Positions 54,806 through 63,247 of a DNA stretch of 64,000 nucleotides are shown here, piece after piece. The stretch is from Rubrivivax sp. (GTDB lineage: Bacteria; Pseudomonadota; Gammaproteobacteria; Burkholderiales; Burkholderiaceae_C). Within the stretch, counting starts at the first letter, position 1; each line of letters starts with the position of its first letter. The stretch lies in the NCBI GenBank assembly GCA_016707445.1, contig JADJHR010000005.1:310001-374000 (forward strand), given 5' to 3'. The notes under the pieces are model-generated. The model searched no databases. It was not told where the DNA came from and worked only from the letters and a program-made list of their open reading frames with translations. The translations under genes and the position numbers were made by a program.

Positions 54806-55916
54806 ATGACCGCTTCCGGTACCGACCAGCGGCCCGACGCCCGCACCGCGCCAGGCACGGCCATCGCCGAAGCTGGCCTGGCGGGTCTCTCACCCGCCTA
54901 TTTCGGCATGGTCATGGCCACCGGCATCGTGTCGCTGGCCGCGCAGATGCTGGGCTGGCCCGGCATCGCCCGTGCGCTGTTCGGCCTGAACATCGTCGCC
55001 TATGTCGTGCTGTGGTGCTTGACGCTGCTGCGCATGCTGCGCTTCACGCGGCGCTTCTTCGCCGACATGGCCGACCACTTGCGCGGCCCCGGGTTTTTCA
55101 CCACCGTGGCCGCCACGTCGGTGCTGGGCACGCAGTTCATCGTCATCGCGGGCAACTACCGGGCTGGGGTGGTGGCATGGGCGCTGGCCTGCCTGTTGTG
55201 GATCTTGCTGACCTACAGCATCTTCACCGCATTCACCATCAAGCCGAACAAGCCCAGCCTGGACAAGGGCATCAGCGGGGCGTGGCTGCTGGCGGTGGTG
55301 GCACACCCAGTCGGTGGCCGTGCTCAGTGCGCTGCTGGCCACGCACACCGCGCAGCCCTACAAGCTTGAGCTGAATTTCCTGGCGCTGTCGGCGTGGCTC
55401 TGGGGCGGCATGCTCTACATCTGGATGATGTCGCTCATCTTCTACCGCTACACCTTCTTTGCGCTGGCCCCGGGCGACCTGTCACCGCCGTACTGGATCA
55501 ACATGGGGGCGATGGCGATCTCCACGCTGGCGGGATCGCTGCTCATCGTCAACGTCGCTGACGCACCCTTCCTGCAGTCGCTGCTGCCCTTCATCAAGGG
55601 ATTCACGGTGTTCTACTGGGCCACCGGAACCTGGTGGATTCCAATGCTGCTGATCCTGGGTGTGTGGCGCCATGTCTGGTGCCGCTTTCCGCTGCGCTAC
55701 GACCCGCTGTATTGGGGTGCGGTCTTTCCGCTCGGCATGTACGCAGCAGGCACCCATCAGATGATCCGGGCCATGGGCAGCGGGTTCGAGTTCATGGCCG
55801 CGGTACCCGAGGTTTCTCTGGTGGTTGCCCTGCTTGCCTGGTCGGCGGCGTTTGCCGGCCTGCTGCTCAGCTTGTTGCGACGCTGGCGCGACCGCGCCCA
55901 CCGCCATTCGCATTGA
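54806..55916 (+). pseudogene. TDT family transporter (TehA/Mae1-like), one frameshift
   Basis: A polytopic membrane protein of about 370 residues with ten helices, from the tellurite-resistance/dicarboxylate transporter family. AYFGMVMATGIVSLAAQMLGW, FFTTVAATSVLGTQFIVIAGN and YWATGTWWIPMLLILGVWRH are typical. The frame changes near 55303-55305: removing one C restores LAVVATQSVAVLSALLATH. Members export sulfite, malate or related anions, and the substrate here is unknown. It is the only broken gene outside the nar operon and lies 2 kb away from it. The ATG at 54806 precedes a low-complexity leader. Confidence 0.85.
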
Positions 55917-55932
55917 ACCGCACGGGGCCGAC

Positions 55933-56544
55933 GTGAACCTGAACACCTGGTTGATCTATCTGCTGGCAGCCATCGGCCTGTCGCTGTCGCCGGGCCCGAA
56001 CAGCCTGCTGGCGCTGACGCACGGCGCGCTGCATGGCCGACGCAAGACGCTTTATACGATCGCTGGTGGCGCGCTCGGTTTCATCGTCGTCATTGCGTTG
56101 TCGATGTTCGGCATCGGGGCCTTGCTGAAGGCATCGCTGGTCTGGCTGACGGTGCTGAAATGGCTGGGCGGCGCCTACCTGGTGTGGCTGGGTGTGCAGG
56201 TGTGGCGATCGCCGCCGATTGCGGTCGAACTGGGCGCCGGAGTGGCTGCGCGTCGTGGCCGCTCGCTGTTCAGCCAGGGCGCGCTGTCGGCGCTGACCAA
56301 TCCGAAGGCCATCCTCTTCTTCGCCGCGTTTCTGCCGCAGTTCATCGATCCCGCGCGCAGTCTGCTCATGCAGTTCGTCGTCATGGCGGCCACCTTTGCC
56401 GGGGTCGAGGTGGGCACCGAATGGTTGATCGCCAGCATGGCGCATCGCATCAGCCCCTGGCTGCAGCGCGTGGGCCGGCGCTTCAATCAAGCCTGCGGCG
56501 CGCTGTTCGTGGCCATCGGCCTGGCGCTGCCGCTGCGCGGCTGA
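55933..56544 (+). CDS. LysE/RhtB family exporter
   Basis: A 203-residue exporter with six helices. The N-terminal signature AIGLSLSPGPNSLLALTHGALHGRRK and LSALTNPKAILFFAAFLPQFI are diagnostic for the family, which exports amino acids such as lysine, threonine or homoserine lactones. The substrate cannot be inferred. The GTG at 55933 starts at the family N-terminus, 16 bases after the TDT transporter stop. It is convergent with fumC. Confidence 0.9.
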   Translation: MNLNTWLIYLLAAIGLSLSPGPNSLLALTHGALHGRRKTLYTIAGGALGFIVVIALSMFGIGALLKASLVWLTVLKWLGGAYLVWLGVQVWRSPPIAVELGAGVAARRGRSLFSQGALSALTNPKAILFFAAFLPQFIDPARSLLMQFVVMAATFAGVEVGTEWLIASMAHRISPWLQRVGRRFNQACGALFVAIGLALPLRG

Positions 56545-56563
56545 TCTGGCGCGTTGGCCTTGG

Positions 56564-57967
56564 CTAGGCGGTGCGCGGGTAGGGGCCGATCATGTTTTCG
56601 GGCCGTACCCAGGCATCGAACTGGGCCGCGCTCAATTCGCCGCTGGCCAGTGCGGCCTCACGCAGGCTCAGACCCTGCTCGTAGGCCTGGCGTGCGATGG
56701 CGGCCGCCTTGTCGTAGCCGATGTGCGGGTTCAGCGCGGTGACCAGCATCAGCGAACGGTTCAGCAACTCGGAGATGCGTTCGCGTTCGGGCTCGATGCC
56801 GCGTGCGCAATGCTGATCGAAGCTGCGCATGCCATCGGCCAGCAGGCGCGCGCTCTGCAGCAGCGCGTGGATCATCACGGGCTTGTAGGCGTTCAGCTCG
56901 AACTGCCCTGAGGCACCGGCCAACACGATCACCACGTCGTTGCCGATCACCTGGCAGCAGGCCATGGTCAGCGCCTCGCACTGCGAGGGGTTGACCTTGC
57001 CCGGCATGATCGAGCTGCCCGGCTCGTTGGCCGGGATGCGGATCTCGCCCAGCCCCGCACGCGGGCCGCTGGCCAGCCAGCGCACGTCGTTGGCGATCTT
57101 GAACAGCGCGCCGGCCACGCCCTTGAAGGCGCCATGCGCGTGCACCAGGGCATCGTGCGCCGCCAGGGCCTCGAACTTGTTGGGTGCACTGCGCAGGTCC
57201 AGCCCGGTGTGCCGTGACAGTTCGGCCGCCATGCGCGCGCCGAATTCGGGGTGCGCATTCAGCCCCGTGCCCACTGCCGTGCCGCCGATCGCCAGCTCTC
57301 GCAGGTGCGGCAGGCTGGCACGCACATGCGCCGCACCATGGCGCAGCTGCGCCACCCAGCCCGAGATCTCTTGCCCCAGCGTCAGCGGTGTGGCGTCCTG
57401 CAGGTGGGTGCGGCCGAGCTTGATGATGGCCGCGAAGTCGTGCGCCTTGGTGTCCAGCGTGGCGGCCAGCGCATCCAGGGCCGGCAGCACGTCGTGCTCG
57501 ATGGCCTGCAGCGCGGCCAGGTTCATCGCCGTGGGCATCGCGTCGTTCGACGATTGGCCGAGGTTGACCTCGTCGTTCGGATGCACCAGCCGCTGCATGC
57601 CGGCTTCGCCACCCAGCAGCTGCGACGCACGATTGGCCAGCACCTCGTTCATGTTCATGTTGGTGTGCGTGCCCGAGCCGGTCTGCCAGACGCTGAGCGG
57701 GAACTCTTGCGCATGGCGTGCGGCCAGAACCTCGTCGGCCGCCTGCTCGATGGCATGCGACTTGACCGCATCCAGCAGGCCGAGCTGAGCGTTCACGCGG
57801 GCCGCCGCGCGCTTGACCTGCGCCAGCGCGTGCAGCAGTGCGTCGGGCATGCGCTCGCACGAAATGGCGAAGTTCTTCAGCGAGCGCTGCGTCTGCGCGC
57901 CCCAAAGTCGCGCGCTGGGCACGGCCACGTCGCCGAGCGTGTCGTGTTCGATGCGGGTTTCTTCCAT
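56564..57967 (-). CDS. fumC: Class II fumarate hydratase
   Basis: A 467-residue iron-independent fumarase of the tricarboxylic acid cycle. The start METRIEHDTLGDVAVP-like segment, WQTGSGTHTNMNMNEVLANRA, HPNDEVNLGQSSNDAMPTAM, GRTHLQDATPLTLGQE and the family signature GSSIMPGKVNPSQCEAL are all present. The ATG at 57967 has a perfect AAGGAG ribosome-binding site. The upstream ATG at 58039 adds non-family sequence. Oxygen-stable FumC often complements an iron-sulfur fumarase. Confidence 0.97.
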   Translation of the reverse strand: MEETRIEHDTLGDVAVPSARLWGAQTQRSLKNFAISCERMPDALLHALAQVKRAAARVNAQLGLLDAVKSHAIEQAADEVLAARHAQEFPLSVWQTGSGTHTNMNMNEVLANRASQLLGGEAGMQRLVHPNDEVNLGQSSNDAMPTAMNLAALQAIEHDVLPALDALAATLDTKAHDFAAIIKLGRTHLQDATPLTLGQEISGWVAQLRHGAAHVRASLPHLRELAIGGTAVGTGLNAHPEFGARMAAELSRHTGLDLRSAPNKFEALAAHDALVHAHGAFKGVAGALFKIANDVRWLASGPRAGLGEIRIPANEPGSSIMPGKVNPSQCEALTMACCQVIGNDVVIVLAGASGQFELNAYKPVMIHALLQSARLLADGMRSFDQHCARGIEPERERISELLNRSLMLVTALNPHIGYDKAAAIARQAYEQGLSLREAALASGELSAAQFDAWVRPENMIGPYPRTA

Positions 57968-58148
57968 TTCGATCTCCTTGCGCACAAGGCCTGCGGCCAT
58001 CGGTTCGAATTGGCCGTCGACCTGCACGTCGTCCATCACAACATCGGCCCCAAGCGGGGCACCTGCACTGCCGGCGCGGGGGACAAGCTGGCCAAGGTTG
58101 CGCTAACGGCCTTGGCCGGATCGGTCCGGAACAGGGTAGCGCACCGCA

Positions 58149-59024
58149 CTACACCCCCCGCTGCGGCTTTGCGCCTCGGCTCGCAAGCACAAGCGCAATC
58201 CCGCCCAGCGTCGCAATCGACGCCACGACCAGGCGCAGCGTGATCGACTCCGAAAGCAGCACGACCCCGCCGAGGGCGGCGATCGGCGGCACCGAAAGCT
58301 GCACCGTCGCGGCGCGCAGCGCCGACAACCCGCGCAGTGCGGCGTACCAGATGACGTAGCCCATCCCCGAGGTGATCGCGCCCGATGCAAGGGCGAGCGC
58401 GACGCCACGCATGTCGGCATGAAACTGCCCGATCAACAGCACGCTGGCAAGCAGCGCCAACGGCGTCGCGCGCAGGAAATTACCGGCCGTGGCAGCCAAG
58501 GGATCATTTGTGCCGCGCCCGCGCAGCGAGTAGACGCCCCAGGCGATCCCCGCGCCGATCATCAAAACGGTGCCGGCAGCCGGCGGCGCCGTGAGGCCCG
58601 GTGAGACCAGATAGACCAGCCCGCCGACCGCCAGCGCGAAGCCGAACCAGCCGAGCGGCACGAATCGCTCGCCGGCGCGCAAGCCCGCGCCAAGCATCGT
58701 CAGCTGGACCGCGCCGAACAGCACCAGCGCACCGGTTGCCGCACTCAGCAACTGGTAGGCGAACGAAAACAGCGCAGCGTAGGCAAACAGCGCCACCGCC
58801 GCGAACCAGTCGGGGCGCGTCCGCGCGGCCGGCCCCGACTTGAGCCGCAAGATGAGCGCCAGCACGATGGCCCCGGAGGCGATTCGCAGGCTCGCAAAGC
58901 TCGTCGGGTCGATTGCGGAAGGTGTGTGCAGTGCAAGCCGGCACAGCAGCGAGTTGGCGGCAAACGCGACCATCGACAGCGCGGTCAGCGCCGCAGTGCG
59001 GATGAGAGCGGTGGGAGCGGTCAC
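58149..59024 (-). CDS. EamA/DMT family transporter
   Basis: A 291-residue protein with ten predicted helices made of two EamA repeats. SMVAFAANSLLCRLALHTPSAIDPTSFASLRIASGAIVL is the first repeat and GAITSGMGYVIWYAALRGLSALRAATVQLSVPPIAALGG the second. Such proteins export metabolites or amino acids; the substrate is not predictable. It has its own promoter region of about 180 bases shared with no other gene. Confidence 0.9.
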   Translation of the reverse strand: MTAPTALIRTAALTALSMVAFAANSLLCRLALHTPSAIDPTSFASLRIASGAIVLALILRLKSGPAARTRPDWFAAVALFAYAALFSFAYQLLSAATGALVLFGAVQLTMLGAGLRAGERFVPLGWFGFALAVGGLVYLVSPGLTAPPAAGTVLMIGAGIAWGVYSLRGRGTNDPLAATAGNFLRATPLALLASVLLIGQFHADMRGVALALASGAITSGMGYVIWYAALRGLSALRAATVQLSVPPIAALGGVVLLSESITLRLVVASIATLGGIALVLASRGAKPQRGV

Positions 59025-59208
59025 GCCAGCGATCTTGCCTCAGGCCAGGCAAGTTCGTTTCGGATGGGCAACGGCGTGCGTCAAGGCAGAGGTTGCCTCA
59101 TTGATGCAACCAGCGGCTGCGCAAGCTCTGCCTTTGAGCGGGTCGCGACGACCGAGTCGCGCCCAGGGCCGAGGGTGACTGGGCCGATCGGCGACCAGTC
59201 GTCGGATT

Positions 59209-59895
59209 TCAGCTCGTTGGATGCGACGTCGGACCGGCCGAAATCAGACCGGTCGCGTGCTCGGGGAGTCGCAAACCCATGCCTCGAATGATGAAGCGCG
59301 TGACTTCAGCCGAGATCCGCTCTCGGTCTAACGGCATATCCGCCGGCAGAGCCATGAAAAATCTGACCTGCGGCTCGTAATCGGCGTAGTGCTGGGTCAG
59401 GGCCCAGATGTGAAACAACAGAAATATCGGTTCTATCGCTTCTATCTTGCCGTGCGTGACCCAGCCACGAATGATCTGCGTGGCCGCAGTCACCCCGCCA
59501 TTGACTTCGGCCAGGATCTTCCGGATGACAACGCCACCGCTCATCACCTCATAGCTGAACAGGCGAGAGATCTGCGGATGATCGAAGGTGAATTCGAGTT
59601 TGCGTCGCACCAATCGAGCGATCGCCTGGGCCGGTTCGAGCTCTCCGTCTTCGGCATTCAGACCGATCTGGCGCCAATGCTGCATCGTCTGCCGAAGCAG
59701 CGACTCATACAGGGCGTCCTTGCTCTCGATGTAGTAATGCAGTTGCTGCTTGGAAATGCCAGCACGGTCGGCAATCGCTTGCGTCGACGTGCCTCGCAGA
59801 CCGTGCTGCGAAAACTGCTCGAGCGCGGCGGCCGAGATGACGCTCATCATCTCGGCTCGGCGCCGGGCGAGCACTTCGATGCGTTGATCGGCCAT
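59209..59895 (-). CDS. TetR/AcrR family regulator, RutR-like
   Basis: A 228-residue repressor. The helix-turn-helix is FSQHGLRGTSTQAIADRAGISKQQLHYYIESKDALY. The C-terminal domain (FDHPQISRLFSYEVMSGGVVI, FLLFHIWALTQHYADYEPQVR) resembles RutR/YcdC, a pyrimidine-responsive regulator. It is the last gene of an operon with an ABC importer and an FAD-linked oxidase, suggesting it controls that uptake and degradation system. The ligand is unknown. The ATG at 59895 was chosen over 59931. Confidence 0.88.
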   Translation of the reverse strand: MADQRIEVLARRRAEMMSVISAAALEQFSQHGLRGTSTQAIADRAGISKQQLHYYIESKDALYESLLRQTMQHWRQIGLNAEDGELEPAQAIARLVRRKLEFTFDHPQISRLFSYEVMSGGVVIRKILAEVNGGVTAATQIIRGWVTHGKIEAIEPIFLLFHIWALTQHYADYEPQVRFFMALPADMPLDRERISAEVTRFIIRGMGLRLPEHATGLISAGPTSHPTS

Positions 59896-59920
59896 GGTGG
59901 CTATGGCCCCATCTGGGCAG

Positions 59921-60946
59921 CTATTTAACAAACTTCTTTCGCAAATCCAGACCTACGCCCTTGTTTGCGAATTGTTCGGTCACCAGCGTATTGACATCGA
60001 CGTCACCGGCCTTGAAAACGCCGGCCTTGACCATGCTGTCGTTGAACTGGGCCAGGCGTGCCCTGCTGATCGCACCGATTCCTTTGGTCAGGGCATCTCC
60101 CGAGTCGATCATGCCCACTTCCAGAAGCTTGGCGACTTCCTCGTCAAGCTTTGCGTCGGTCATTTCGGGGTTGTCCTTCTTGATCAACGCATACGCGCCC
60201 TTGCGATCTCCGCCATAGAGATAGTTGTACCAACCGATGGCCGAGGCGTCCATGAACTTCTGGATCAGCGCTGGATTCTTCTCGACCGTCTCGCGGCGTG
60301 CCTCGATCAGGTTTGCATACGCCTGCCATCCGTGGTCTGCCAGCAGGTACACGTCAGTCTTGACGCCATCTTTGGCCAAGTACAAAGGTTCCGCTGTCGC
60401 GTAGGCTTGCTGCACCGCGCGCTTATCGGCCAGGAACGGCGCCATCGCATAGTTGTATTGCTTGTATTGCTCGTCGGTGAAACCGTGGTTCGCTGTCAGC
60501 CACCGCCAGAAGCTGAATTGACTTGCCTTGGCCACGTAGACGGTCTTGGCGTTGTGCAAGTCATTGAAACCCTTGTACTGGCCCGCGTGCGTCATCAGCG
60601 ATGTCGGGTCCTTCTGCATGAAGGCTCCCACCAGAACCGTCGGCAATTTGCTCTTGTTGGCCTCCATCATCGCGATCAAGCCGATCGGAATCATCAGATC
60701 GATCTTGTTGGTCAGCATCAACGGGCGCGGGTTCGATTGCGGGCCGCCCTGCATGATGTCGACGTCGAGCCCGTAGCGCTTGTAGGTTCCATCGGCCACG
60801 GCTTGATAGAAGCCGCCATGGCTTCCTTGCGCCTTCCAGTTGGTTGCGAAGGTCAACTTCTGCTGGGCCTGGGCGGGACTGACGGCCATGATTGCAGCCG
60901 CGGCCAGCCCGCACGAAGCGACGGTCCTGATGATTCTGTTGAACAT
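59921..60946 (-). CDS. ABC transporter substrate-binding protein (NMT1/SsuA type)
   Basis: A 341-residue periplasmic binding protein with a signal peptide (MFNRIIRTVASCGLAAAAIM, cleavage near AQAQ). KLTFATNWKAQGSHGGFYQAVADGTYKRYGLDVDI is typical of the NMT1/THI5-like family that binds pyrimidine-related or sulfonate compounds. Its ribosome-binding site is GGAAGGAAAC. It lies between the FAD-linked oxidase (74-base gap) and the TetR gene (25-base gap). Substrate unknown; the RutR-like regulator hints at a pyrimidine or other nitrogen heterocycle. Confidence 0.9.
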   Translation of the reverse strand: MFNRIIRTVASCGLAAAAIMAVSPAQAQQKLTFATNWKAQGSHGGFYQAVADGTYKRYGLDVDIMQGGPQSNPRPLMLTNKIDLMIPIGLIAMMEANKSKLPTVLVGAFMQKDPTSLMTHAGQYKGFNDLHNAKTVYVAKASQFSFWRWLTANHGFTDEQYKQYNYAMAPFLADKRAVQQAYATAEPLYLAKDGVKTDVYLLADHGWQAYANLIEARRETVEKNPALIQKFMDASAIGWYNYLYGGDRKGAYALIKKDNPEMTDAKLDEEVAKLLEVGMIDSGDALTKGIGAISRARLAQFNDSMVKAGVFKAGDVDVNTLVTEQFANKGVGLDLRKKFVK

Positions 60947-61020
60947 CCTGTTTCCTTCCGAAATTTGGCTGAAAGTTGACACTCTTGTTGGCGCTTGACG
61001 AGCGCGTGATCCGCGTGACT

Positions 61021-62385
61021 TCATCCCTGCAGAAGGATCTTGCCCGGATTCATCAGACCGAAGGGATCGACGTTCCGCATGAAGGCAATTTCCTCCGCCT
61101 GCATCTGCTTTCGGCCGCTCTTTTCGAGAATGTTGACGTGCGCATTCATCACGTGGCAGCCGTCTTGCAACAGTTCTTTCGTGATCTCGTCCAGGCGCTC
61201 TTCATCCATGAATTGAAGCAACACGAGGCCCGACATCCTGGGGCCGCCCGCGTAGCGAGCGAATTCATGATGCATCAGCATTTCGTCGCCGTAGCGGGCC
61301 ATTTGGGCGGCGATGAGGTCGGGATCGAAAGGCGCTGGAACGACCATCTGCAGATAGGTCCAGCCGCGCTCCATCTTCAAGGCGCGCAACGTGGTGTGGT
61401 TGTAGGCGCACTCATGGACGGGTGGCAGACCGGCCTGCACGCGCTCGGGCTCGGTGACGCACAAATCGATCGAACCCCCGAAGCTGCGGGCCAGGTCGGC
61501 AAAACGCTGACGGTCGCGCGGGTTCACCAGCGCGAACATCGCGTCGGCATGACCGTCGAAATGCGACTGCAGATCGGTGTAATAGGGCGCAAAGCGGCGG
61601 TCCACACCGCTCAGCAAGAACACGTCAATATCGGACGCCAAGACTGCCCTGCCGAATCTAACGACGTCGGGATAGCTCGGAAAGAGTGCAATGCAATGCA
61701 GCCAGTCGACGGCAGGCACCAACGCCAGTTCGAGTTCGACGATGATGCCGTTGGTGCCCCAGGCATGATGGACCATTTCCACGTCGGCACCGGTCAGCGT
61801 CAGGGTTCGCGGGACTTCCTCAAGCGTGACGATCCGGATCGAACGCATCGCGCCAGACTCTTTCAGAATGCCGTGGCGCGCCGAGCCAATACCGGCCGAG
61901 CCTCCGGCTATGAAGCCACCCACGGTGGCGATGCTCATCGTCGAGGGATACATCATCAGTTGTTGACCCGTTTCGCGCACGGCCTCGAGCAGCGGTTCGA
62001 GCCTCGCTCCCGATTGGACGCGAACTCGCCCATCGGCGATCTCGATGACGCGGTCGAGTCGCGTGGTCTCCAGCACGACGCCGCCCTGCAGTGGCACGGC
62101 TTGGCCGTAGTTGCCCGTGCCACCCCCGCGCACCGTCACCGGAAGGCGGTGGCGAGCGGCCGCGGCAGCGATACGCAGAACCTCGGCCTCGCTGGTCGGC
62201 AGGACCACGATCTCCGCGCGATAGTCCTTCAACAACGCTTCGAGGACGGGGCTGTACCAGTAGTAGTCGCGTGCCTTGATGCGCAGATCGTCGGCGCCGG
62301 TGAGGCAGGCGATGCCGTCGATGTCCCGGCGAAACGCCTCGATGGCGTGCGCACGATCGATGGCTGGGGTGTCGATCTGATTCAT
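61021..62385 (-). CDS. FAD-binding oxidoreductase (FAD_binding_4 / FAD-linked oxidase)
   Basis: A 454-residue flavoprotein related to D-lactate dehydrogenase and glycolate oxidase GlcD. The FAD domain shows VVLPTSEAEVLRIAAAAARH, VTVRGGGTGNYGQAVPLQGG and STMSIATVGGFIAGGSAGIG, with a PGKIL-type C-terminus. It probably oxidises a 2-hydroxy acid or similar compound taken up by the adjacent ABC importer. The ATG at 62385 (MNQIDTPAIDRAHAIEAF) lies 7 bases after the permease stop; an in-frame ATG at 62421 would overlap the permease. Confidence 0.88.
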   Translation of the reverse strand: MNQIDTPAIDRAHAIEAFRRDIDGIACLTGADDLRIKARDYYWYSPVLEALLKDYRAEIVVLPTSEAEVLRIAAAAARHRLPVTVRGGGTGNYGQAVPLQGGVVLETTRLDRVIEIADGRVRVQSGARLEPLLEAVRETGQQLMMYPSTMSIATVGGFIAGGSAGIGSARHGILKESGAMRSIRIVTLEEVPRTLTLTGADVEMVHHAWGTNGIIVELELALVPAVDWLHCIALFPSYPDVVRFGRAVLASDIDVFLLSGVDRRFAPYYTDLQSHFDGHADAMFALVNPRDRQRFADLARSFGGSIDLCVTEPERVQAGLPPVHECAYNHTTLRALKMERGWTYLQMVVPAPFDPDLIAAQMARYGDEMLMHHEFARYAGGPRMSGLVLLQFMDEERLDEITKELLQDGCHVMNAHVNILEKSGRKQMQAEEIAFMRNVDPFGLMNPGKILLQG

Positions 62386-62392
62386 CGTCGGT

Positions 62393-63247
62393 TCACCGTT
62401 CACGTTTGAGTTCGCTCTCATGCCAATGGCCCAGGACCTTGTGCGAGATCCAGCTGGTCACGATGAAGATCACGATCCCGCACATCGACACGAGCAGCAG
62501 TGCCGCAAACATGAGCGGAATCTCACTGCGAAAGCTGGCCTCGAAGATCCGCGAGGCCAGGCCCGTTTCCTTGCCCGCGGCGCCCGCCACGAATTCGGCT
62601 ACCACGGCTCCGATCAGCGCCAGTCCGCCGGCAACCTTCAGACCCGACATGAAGTAAGGCAACGCCGAGGGCATCAGAAGAAGCGCGAAGCGTTGCCAGG
62701 CGCTGGCTTCGTAGAGCGTGAAGAGGTCGCGCAGGTTGTGATCGGCGCTGCGCAGACCGATGACGGTGCTGGAGAGAATGGGAAAGAAGGCAACGATCCA
62801 GGCGCAAATCAGCAGCGCCGCCATCGTGCTATCGACATAGATCAGGATCAGCGGCGCAACTGCGATGATGGGTGTGACTTGAAGCACCACCGCGTACGGG
62901 AACAGGCTGACTTCCACGATGCGGGACAGCGCGAACAGGGTGCCGAGACCGACACCACCGATGACGGCCAGCGCCAGCGCCGACAGCGTCAACTTGGCCG
63001 TGAACATCAGCGAAGTCGCCAACGACGGCCAGCTGTTCCAAAGTGTCTGCACGACAAGGATTGGCCCCGGGAGAATGTAGGGCGGGACCTTGTTGATCCG
63101 CACGAACAGCTCCCATGCCGTCAGCGCAACCACCAACACCAGCAGGGGCGCCAGAATCGTCAGCTTTCGCTCGCGCCGCTCGCGCTTCTGTTCGGCCTCG
63201 TTGAGCGCGGGAATGGTCGCATCGAGGTCAATGGTCGATGTCTGCAT
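62393..63247 (-). CDS. ABC transporter permease (SsuC/TauC type)
   Basis: A 284-residue membrane protein with about six helices. The permease signature with the EAA loop is seen in DLFTLYEASAWQRFALLLMPSALPYFMSGLKVAGGLALIGAVVAEF. It follows the pattern of SsuC, TauC and related nitrate/sulfonate/pyrimidine permeases. Its start lies inside the end of the ATPase gene (20-base overlap), so the two are translated together. Confidence 0.93.
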   Translation of the reverse strand: MQTSTIDLDATIPALNEAEQKRERRERKLTILAPLLVLVVALTAWELFVRINKVPPYILPGPILVVQTLWNSWPSLATSLMFTAKLTLSALALAVIGGVGLGTLFALSRIVEVSLFPYAVVLQVTPIIAVAPLILIYVDSTMAALLICAWIVAFFPILSSTVIGLRSADHNLRDLFTLYEASAWQRFALLLMPSALPYFMSGLKVAGGLALIGAVVAEFVAGAAGKETGLASRIFEASFRSEIPLMFAALLLVSMCGIVIFIVTSWISHKVLGHWHESELKRER

